Assembly: GCA_964016875.1 (NCBI GenBank)
Contig: OZ024718.1
Location: 8,933,001 to 8,997,000 of the forward strand
DNA: 64,000 nt
Source of the DNA: Fallopia convolvulus
Lineage: Eukaryota > Streptophyta > Magnoliopsida > Caryophyllales > Polygonaceae
Direction of reading: 5' to 3'
Under the pieces are notes generated by a model. It did not search any database. It saw nothing but the letters and a program-made list of their open reading frames with translations, and was not told the DNA's origin. This document shows positions 57,925-64,000 of the stretch, in pieces (the stretch's first letter is position 1; each line of letters starts with the position of its first letter). The translations under genes were made by a program, and so were the position numbers.

Positions 57925-58212
57925 ACACATCATTAACATCACCTTTTAAGCATTTCCATTTTCCTACAAAATTTTCAGCACAAATAGATAAATATCTCTC
58001 CATAATGACAAGACTAAATGTAGTCCTAGAAACTTCCAAAAAATTAAAATTAAAAAAAAATTGTTGGGATAGGCCTAATCTCCTGCCACTATAGAGACCT
58101 TTAGCTGTTATCTGTTTCAAACCATTAGTGGGAGGGTCACCTTTCTAAACTTTCCACAATCTACAGTGCTTGGTAGTTATTTTTTTTTCTATTCTTTCTT
58201 TTTTCCCTCCCC
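55301..58212. other. Upstream intergenic DNA of the transporter gene
   Basis: About 2.9 kb without a supported gene. Unlike the rest of the window it shows few transposon signatures. An imperfect hairpin near 55,340-55,390 (AGATAATCTCAATATAGATT...ATCTATCAATATATAGAG), a (GAAA)n run near 56,450-56,470 and a poly-C tract are present. Regulatory elements for the transporter may lie here but none can be named. Confidence 0.5.
57894..57924. repeat. 31-base poly-C homopolymer
   Basis: An uninterrupted C-run of 31 bases about 290 bp upstream of the transporter's TATA box. The frames through it (poly-Pro or poly-Gly) are artefacts. Read length here is prone to sequencing error. Confidence 0.9.
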
Positions 58213-58220
58213 TATATAAA
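58213..58220 (+). promoter_or_regulatory. TATA box of the NPF transporter gene
   Basis: TATATAAA within CCCCTATATAAAGGGGG, preceded by a CT-rich stretch. It lies 151 bp upstream of the start codon. Transcription would be expected to begin about 30 bp downstream, near CTCAGAGCAAAAC (about 58,240-58,250). Confidence 0.75.
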
Positions 58221-58363
58221 GGGGGAATCCTCCAAGCCATTCTCAGAGCAAAACTTCAAGCTTACTTACATCTTACAAGCGCAAATACACAAGAGTGCTC
58301 TAAGTTCCCCCTAACTTTCTTCAGATCTTTTTCTTGTCATTGAGATCTCACATAGATATCAGA

Positions 58364-61300
58364 ATGGTTAGTTCATGCTAAGTAACAGATTCCAAGGGCT
58401 TTTCTTTCAAAGCGTCCTTTTTCTTTGTTTTTTGGTGCTGAATTGATCATTTATTGAATCTTTTTCTCCATGCCTCAGGAGGGAAAGTTGAGCTTGACCA
58501 TAGCTGATGCTCACGACTATAAGGGCCGTCCTGCAGACAGGTCTAAGACTGGTGGTTGGGTGCCTGCTGCTCTTATACTAGGTTCGTTTTCAATCCAGCT
58601 TACATCTACATCCAGTTTTTCTAAGAATTATATTAAGAATTGCATAAAAAGTAATCAGAGGAAAAAGATGGAGCTTGGGGGTTAAGTGAGGTGATTCTTG
58701 ACTTCATGCAGAAAGGGTATCATAATCAGCATCACAAGGGATACTACAGAAAGTTTCAGTTTATAAAACGTGTCTTCTATGTTTTTCCTATGACCATATC
58801 AGATGTATATTGCTCTGCTTTAAAGAAAACGTTGCAGAAATATTCTTCTTTACAACTGCTTTTTGGAAGTGGGCTGCCTACAAGCAAGAAAGGCATGTAA
58901 AAAAAATCACCCTTTTCTTTTGGTCTTTTAGCTTGACAATCATACATACCAATTATCAGGCTGACAAGTGTCAAATTCACCATATGTTCTCATTTCTTAA
59001 TTCCCTTACCTTGGGAGGTTCACTTTGGGATTCCATTTATTATCCTTCCATTAAAAATATTGAAAGCTCTTGTTATCCACCCTTGAAGACTTTTTCATCT
59101 TCCCTGCCCTATTCATTCACTTTCTATCTTTATCTTCCTCCTTTATGTAGTCAAAAGCATACCATGTTCTTGTTTTCTTGCAATGATCAATCCTTTTTTT
59201 TCTTCTAAAGGCTTCCACTAATCTACAATAATCCCCCAACACGTATTAACATGATGCTCTAATCACGTGCACAATAGTTAAAAAGTATTTTAACCCAGAG
59301 AGAAAAGGTTTTTTAACGGTTTAGATTCTAAGACTTCATTGCGGCAATGTCACAAACACCTTGCAGGCATAGAACTATGCGAAAGGCTAGCAACCATGGG
59401 AATTGCTGTGAACCTGGTGACATACCTCATCGGGACGATGCACCTTCCAAGCTCAACATCAGCCAACATCGTGACTGATTTCATGGGCACAAGCTTCCTT
59501 CTCTGCTTTCTCGGAGGCTTCCTCGCCGACTCCTTCCTCGGCAGATACAAAACCATTGGCATTTTCGCCGTAATCCAAGTCCTGGTAAGGCACACATCTT
59601 CCTTAGTATTAAACGCACAAATCACAATCAATCGCCAACCTGACACTCACCTTCCATTAAAACCCTAGGGCACATCGATGCTAGCGGTGTCAACGGCGCT
59701 TCCGGAGCTGCAACCGCCGCCGTGCCACAGATCCAGCAACGGCGCGCATGTGTGCGAAAGGGCGAACGGGTTCCAAATGGGGATTCTGTACATGGCGCTC
59801 TACCTGATCGCGCTTGGGACGGGAGGATTGAAATCGAGCGTGTCGGGGTTCGGGAGCGACCAATTCGACGAGAAGGACGAGAGAGAGGCGGCGCAGAGGA
59901 CGTACTTCTTCAGCAGGTTCTTCTTCTTCATTAGCCTGGGGACGCTGCTGGCGGTGACGGTGCTGGTGTACATCCAGGACGAGGTTGGCCGGACCTGGGC
60001 TTACGGGATCTGCGCGGCGGCGATGGCTTCCGCCATAGCCGTTTTCCTCTACGGGACGAAGAGGTACAGGTACAAGGCCAGCGCCGGCAGCCCCATCGTG
60101 CACATCATGCAGGTGGTTTCTGCGGCGGTGGAGAAGAGGAAGATGGAGCTTCCGTATGATGTGAGCTTGCTCTATGAAGATTCCCCCGATTCCTCCAGAA
60201 TTCAGCACACCGATCAGTTCTGGTGAGTTTCCTCCTTCCTCCCGCCATCTCTTCAATTTCTTGTTTTAGAACAGTTTAATTGTATGAAAATCAAACCGGA
60301 CCGGACCGGTCATAAAATATTTAAAATATTGATCCGGTTCAACGGATAATAACACAAATTTCGTCATGGTGCAGTTGCTTAGATAAGGCAGCGATACCAA
60401 GGGAGGATGACTTCGAGAGAGACAACGGAGGGGCGGTGGCGATGGTGAACCCATGGAGGCTGACGTCGGTGACTCGGGTGGAGGAGGTGAAGATGATGGT
60501 GAAGCTGCTTCCGATATGGGCCACCACCATCATGTTCTGGACCACCTACGCTCAGATGATCACCTTCTCCGTCGAGCAAGCCTCCACCATGGAGCGAACC
60601 ATCGGCAGCTTCCAGATCCCAGCTGGGTCGCTCACCGTCTTCTTCGTCGCCGCCATTCTCATCACCTTGGGCGTCTACGACCGCTTCGTTATTCCTCTAT
60701 GGAAGAGTTGGAAGGGCAAGCCAGGTATATTAATTGTTTATTCATTAATTGATTGTTACAATTGAGTTGAGTATACTTTTTTTGATACACGCTTTTTACA
60801 TTTTTCAAAACATAAAAAAAAAACTAACTTTTCACCTAAAAATTAATTTCAATCAATAAGTACAACAACCTCTAAATCAGACAACGTTCAATTCTAACTT
60901 TAAAGTAATTATTGGACTAAATCCATAGTTTTAGTCAAGTCACAATTTGAAAGGTATAGTTTTACTGCTTAACTTTCGGCATATGAATTGGACGGGCTAG
61001 ATGATTGCTATTGCCATAGAGGATTATTATTAGATATGTTTGGCACGACAAGTCTGGTCACATTTTCTAATCTTGTTATAGACTAGTCTCTATCGTTAGA
61101 TCCACAATGTCTTGTTACTTTCACGTCTCTCAATTCTATTGTCTCATTTATGAAAACTAGCTATATACTTAACATTACTCCTTTGATTGATGTCAACCAC
61201 ACATGGCAGGTTTCACCAACCTCCAAAGAGTCTCAATAGGCCTTGTTCTCTCAATAGTAGGCATGGCAGCCGCCGCCATAGCCGAGACAAAACGCCTATC

Positions 61301-61733
61301 GGTGGCCAAATCCTTTTCAAGAAACGGACACGAACCCATTCCCGCTACACTCCCTCTCAGCGTCTTCCTCCTCATCCCGCAATTCTTCCTCATAGGGGCC
61401 GGCGAAGCCTTCATCTACACGGGACAATTGGACTTTTTCATCACCCAAGCGCCCAAAAACATGAAGACGATGAGCACGGGACTTTTCCTAACGACCCTAT
61501 CCTTCGGTTTCTTCCTTAGTAGCTTCTTGGTGTCGGTTGTTAAGGCGGTTACAGGAGGCGGGGAGCAAGGGAAAGGGTGGTTAGCCGATGACATTAACCG
61601 AGGGAGGCTCGACCTATTTTACGGGCTCTTGGCCGTGCTTAGTTTCATTAACTATGTGAGCTTCACTGTTTGTGCTATTTGGTATAAGCCTAATAAGCCA
61701 AAGGGTGGAAAGGAAGCTAATGGTGAAGTGTGA
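58364..61733 (+). CDS. NRT1/PTR-family (NPF6.2-like) nitrate/peptide transporter, six exons
   Basis: Encodes a predicted 583-residue proton-coupled membrane transporter. Coding exons: 58,364-58,366 (ATG only), 58,479-58,581, 59,367-59,584, 59,669-60,222, 60,375-60,724, 61,210-61,733; all introns are GT-AG and all phases fit. The ExxER proton-coupling motif is ELCER (38-42). GRYKT carries Thr98, equivalent to CHL1/NRT1.1 Thr101. FFFFISLGTLLAVT matches the PTR2 family signature. WTTYAQ places Tyr351 where CHL1 has the nitrate-binding His356. Overall sequence (SSTSANIVTDFMGTSFLLC, FSVEQASTMERTIGSFQIP) is closest in memory to Arabidopsis NPF6.2 (NRT1.4), a low-affinity nitrate transporter. Plasma-membrane location and nitrate transport are inferred from the family. 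No frame damage is seen. The single-codon first coding exon is inferred from the AATG|GTTAGT donor and the CTCAG|GAGGG acceptor; it would need cDNA proof. Confidence 0.9.
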
Positions 61734-63410
61734 GGAGGAGAATAAAAAGAGGGTTTTTGGTGGGGTTGGAGTGGGAGTGTTTTAAAGCTTAATGTATAGC
61801 TGGATTTGGGGCCGGGTTTATGTGAGGTGTAGATTAATCATGCATTTTTAGGGTTTTTGCTTGGTGGTGGGAAGGGGTTTTAGGGAAAGTTACTTGGAAT
61901 TAATGTATGATGCACGTTGTTCCGGTCGTTGTAACATGGTATTGGTAAAGTTATGATCATTTGAATTTAAGTCACTTTCAATGGTTCTTACATTGGTATT
62001 AAAGATTCATTACGTGTTAAGATAAATATTGATAAAGTAATACGAAAAAAAAAGGAATAAACGTGAACACCTTTCTAACTAACACCATATGTGATATGAA
62101 TTAATGAACATGTGGTGTGTCGATTGATTGGCACTTGGCATGTGTCAATATTGCTCAAGTTCAAAAGTTTTTTTTATGAAACATAAGAATAGTAAAACCT
62201 TGACTTTCTCTTTACCTACAAAATTAAAAAAAAATAATGATACATATATCTCCATGCCCTCAATCACGATGTCAATAAATGATTTTGGTATGCATGTGCG
62301 TTCAAAAGTAGTACTAAATTCAATTTAATGAAACACTATATGTACTAAATTCAATTTAATAATACTTTTTTTTTATGTCAAAAAATGTGTAAAAGCTAGT
62401 TAATTTTTAGAGTAAATTACACAAATTAACCACCTCTAAATTAAGCCACTTTTTAAAAAACCACCCGTAAAAATACAAATTACAGCAAACCACCCATAAA
62501 AAATCTACGGTAGCAGAAAGCCGCCCACAGGCCACAACCATCTTATTGTTAGAAGACCGTCAATTTTTGCTAAATTGCCAAAATTGCTTTATATGTCGAT
62601 GAATTCAACAAAGTAAGAATCCAAGAACAATTGTGTTGGAGAGTAGATCTGACTACCGTGTCAAAAATCTTCAGTTCAACTCATTTCGTCGGAGCTCCGA
62701 CGGGAACGACCCCAATTACACCCAAAACTTCAACCTCTATCGAGTGGGTTTGTCGTTTGTTGTGGTGGAATTGCGGAACCACAAAAGGCAAGATTTGACA
62801 CTTTGATGAAAGAACATTTAACCCGTGGAGATGAATATATGGGAAGAAAACTGCCGCTTCAACAAATCTTCTTCTATTTTCGTTTATCCCTCTACTTACC
62901 TCTATTTTTATTTTTTCCAAACTTGGTTTCTCATATCTCTACAAATCTTTAAAGAGGAAAAATACTCCTCTTTTACTTTACCATTTTCAATGAAAAAAAT
63001 GTAAAATTCAACCCATATATGAATATCTTCTATATCCAAACCCTCCTATTCATATTCAATTTTTAATTCCTTTCTTTAACGAGATGAGAGTTTGAGATCT
63101 AGGTACCATGTTTCACAACAAAGCAAAAAAAAAAAAAAAGATACCGACTACATTACTAAGCATTAATTTCAATTATCATCTCTAGCAAGAAGTAAGAGGT
63201 TGTACAGGTGGTTTAATTACTCCCAATTTTGCTCATCCATACTAAAATTCCTAATTAGGTGGTAGAAAAGTGAGAGGAAAGAAGAATGAATTTTATTATT
63301 TATTTTATTCCATAAAGAATTGATGTTTTTCTAACGGAAGATGGATACGTGTAGCTTTATGCTAACAGAGATCTTTTACGGGCAGGGATGGAACCAGGAA
63401 TGAAAATCCG
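61734..63410. other. 3' flank and intergenic DNA
   Basis: AATAAA at 61,741 and T/G-rich sequence to about 61,980 probably form the 3' UTR of the transporter. The rest is AT-rich. A segment at 62,411-62,530 (GAGTAAATTACACAAATTAA, CCACC, CCACCCGTAAAAATACAAAT) resembles the terminus of the MULE at 44,409, but no partner end or target duplication is visible. A 15-base A-run lies near 63,125. Confidence 0.5.
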
Positions 63411-63882
63411 GGTAGGCTTAGACCTGTCAAAACTTGACCCGACCCGAAAAATCGACCCGACCCGCCCGAAGATTTTTGGGTTTAAACCCGACCCAAAAAA
63501 AAATGGGTCAAGAGCCCGAACCCGGTCGACCCGGAAAAAATTGAGTTGGGTCACCAACCCGTTGGGTTGACCCGGCCAACTTGATAAAGTATTATTTCAA
63601 TTAAAAAATTAATATTTTATTATAAATTTTGTATAAAATTATTATTTTATTATTATTAAATAATATTTTATACAATATAATATTAATTATTTTAATAAAT
63701 ATAAAGATAAAGGTTAACAAAATTGACGATCATGACCCGTTAATCAACCCGAACCCGTACCAAACCCGTAACAACCCGGTCCATATGAACCCGGAAATTT
63801 TACGACCCGTGACCCGTTTTGACCCGAACCCCATTGACCCGAACCCGACTCGCCCGACCCATTTGATAGGTCTAGGTAGGCT
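63411..63882. mobile_element. hAT-type element with GACCCG-rich body
   Basis: The element 63,419-63,874 (456 bp) is flanked by GGTAGGCT on both sides (63,411-63,418 and 63,875-63,882), a perfect 8-bp target duplication. The left end TAGACCTGTCAAAA and the right end (reverse complement) TAGACCTATCAAAT are the terminal repeats. Its body has GACCCGACCCG-type words at both ends around an AT-rich core. The TIR matches that of the element at 47.5 kb. Confidence 0.85.
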
Positions 63883-64000
63883 AGATTTACCTTATACAAT
63901 GAAATAATGTCGATATGTGAGTAAAAAACTAGAATTAAAGTTTTAGACACCTACTCAACCTTTTCTATAGTTTTTAAACTATTATTTGTACAAATTTAAT

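Noticed and set aside
57719..58120. Frames with poly-Gly or poly-Pro upstream of the transporter
   Set aside because: They come from the 31-base poly-C run, and the flanks show no coding signal.
59690..60579. Long minus-strand frames across the transporter exons
   Set aside because: These are antisense of GC-rich NPF exons; the sense strand has splice sites and family motifs.
62411..63260. A second full MULE with GAGTAAATTACAC ends
   Set aside because: Only a left-end-like sequence is visible; the opposite end and a 9-bp target duplication were not found.

Overview
This window is nuclear DNA from a flowering plant, a eudicot and possibly Lamiales (the order is a guess). The evidence is a spliced NRT1/PTR-family transporter gene with GT-AG introns, plant-type Ty3/gypsy, Ty1/copia and LINE remnants, and many small hAT, Mutator and PIF/Harbinger elements in AT-rich sequence. 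There is no operon, CRISPR array or bacterial gene. I see one convincing host protein-coding gene, at 58.36-61.73 kb on the + strand; nearly everything else is mobile-element sequence.

Layout. 0-7.3 kb: AT-rich DNA with a hAT-type MITE (3.95-4.39 kb, 8-bp target duplication) and a decayed LINE on the minus strand (5.29-7.24 kb). 7.4-11.63 kb: two related elements in opposite orientation, each bordered by (TA)n; one carries a NAC-domain-like fragment. 12.88-38.76 kb: a nested complex. The oldest layer is a TA-associated element with inverted arms near 12.88/19.57 kb and 38.4-38.76 kb. Two LTR-type elements with TGTAACACC...TTACA ends sit in it (13,322-19,553 and 21,888-38,429). The first was later hit by a young non-autonomous LTR retrotransposon (13,613-16,696). 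The second was hit by an Athila-like Ty3/gypsy element on the minus strand (24,986-37,367, target duplication AGGGG). A retroposed sequence with a 17-bp target duplication lies between them (20,308-21,633). 38.9-42.1 kb: another TA-associated element that contains a tRNA-like sequence. 42.8-55.3 kb: small elements with visible termini and target duplications (TRIM-like, hAT, two MULE-type, two PIF/Harbinger), two LINE 3' ends with RNase H domains, and a copia RT/RNase H remnant. 55.3-58.2 kb: apparently non-repetitive upstream DNA with a 31-base poly-C tract. 58.2-61.75 kb: the transporter gene. 61.75-64 kb: intergenic DNA ending in a second hAT element of the same TIR family as the one at 47.5 kb.

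The host gene encodes a 583-residue NPF6.2-like (NRT1.4-like) membrane transporter and appears intact. The Athila-like element is structurally complete (LTRs, tRNA-Asp primer site, polypurine tract, target duplication), but its coding frame has two in-frame stops, a frameshift and an altered RNase H residue, and its third ORF has one in-frame stop. The most unusual feature is a GC-rich, palindrome-centred module repeated in this element's LTRs, in its non-coding interior and, in frame, inside its gag-protease region. Function of that module is unknown. Element boundaries were read by eye from terminal motifs and target duplications; no alignment or database search was run.
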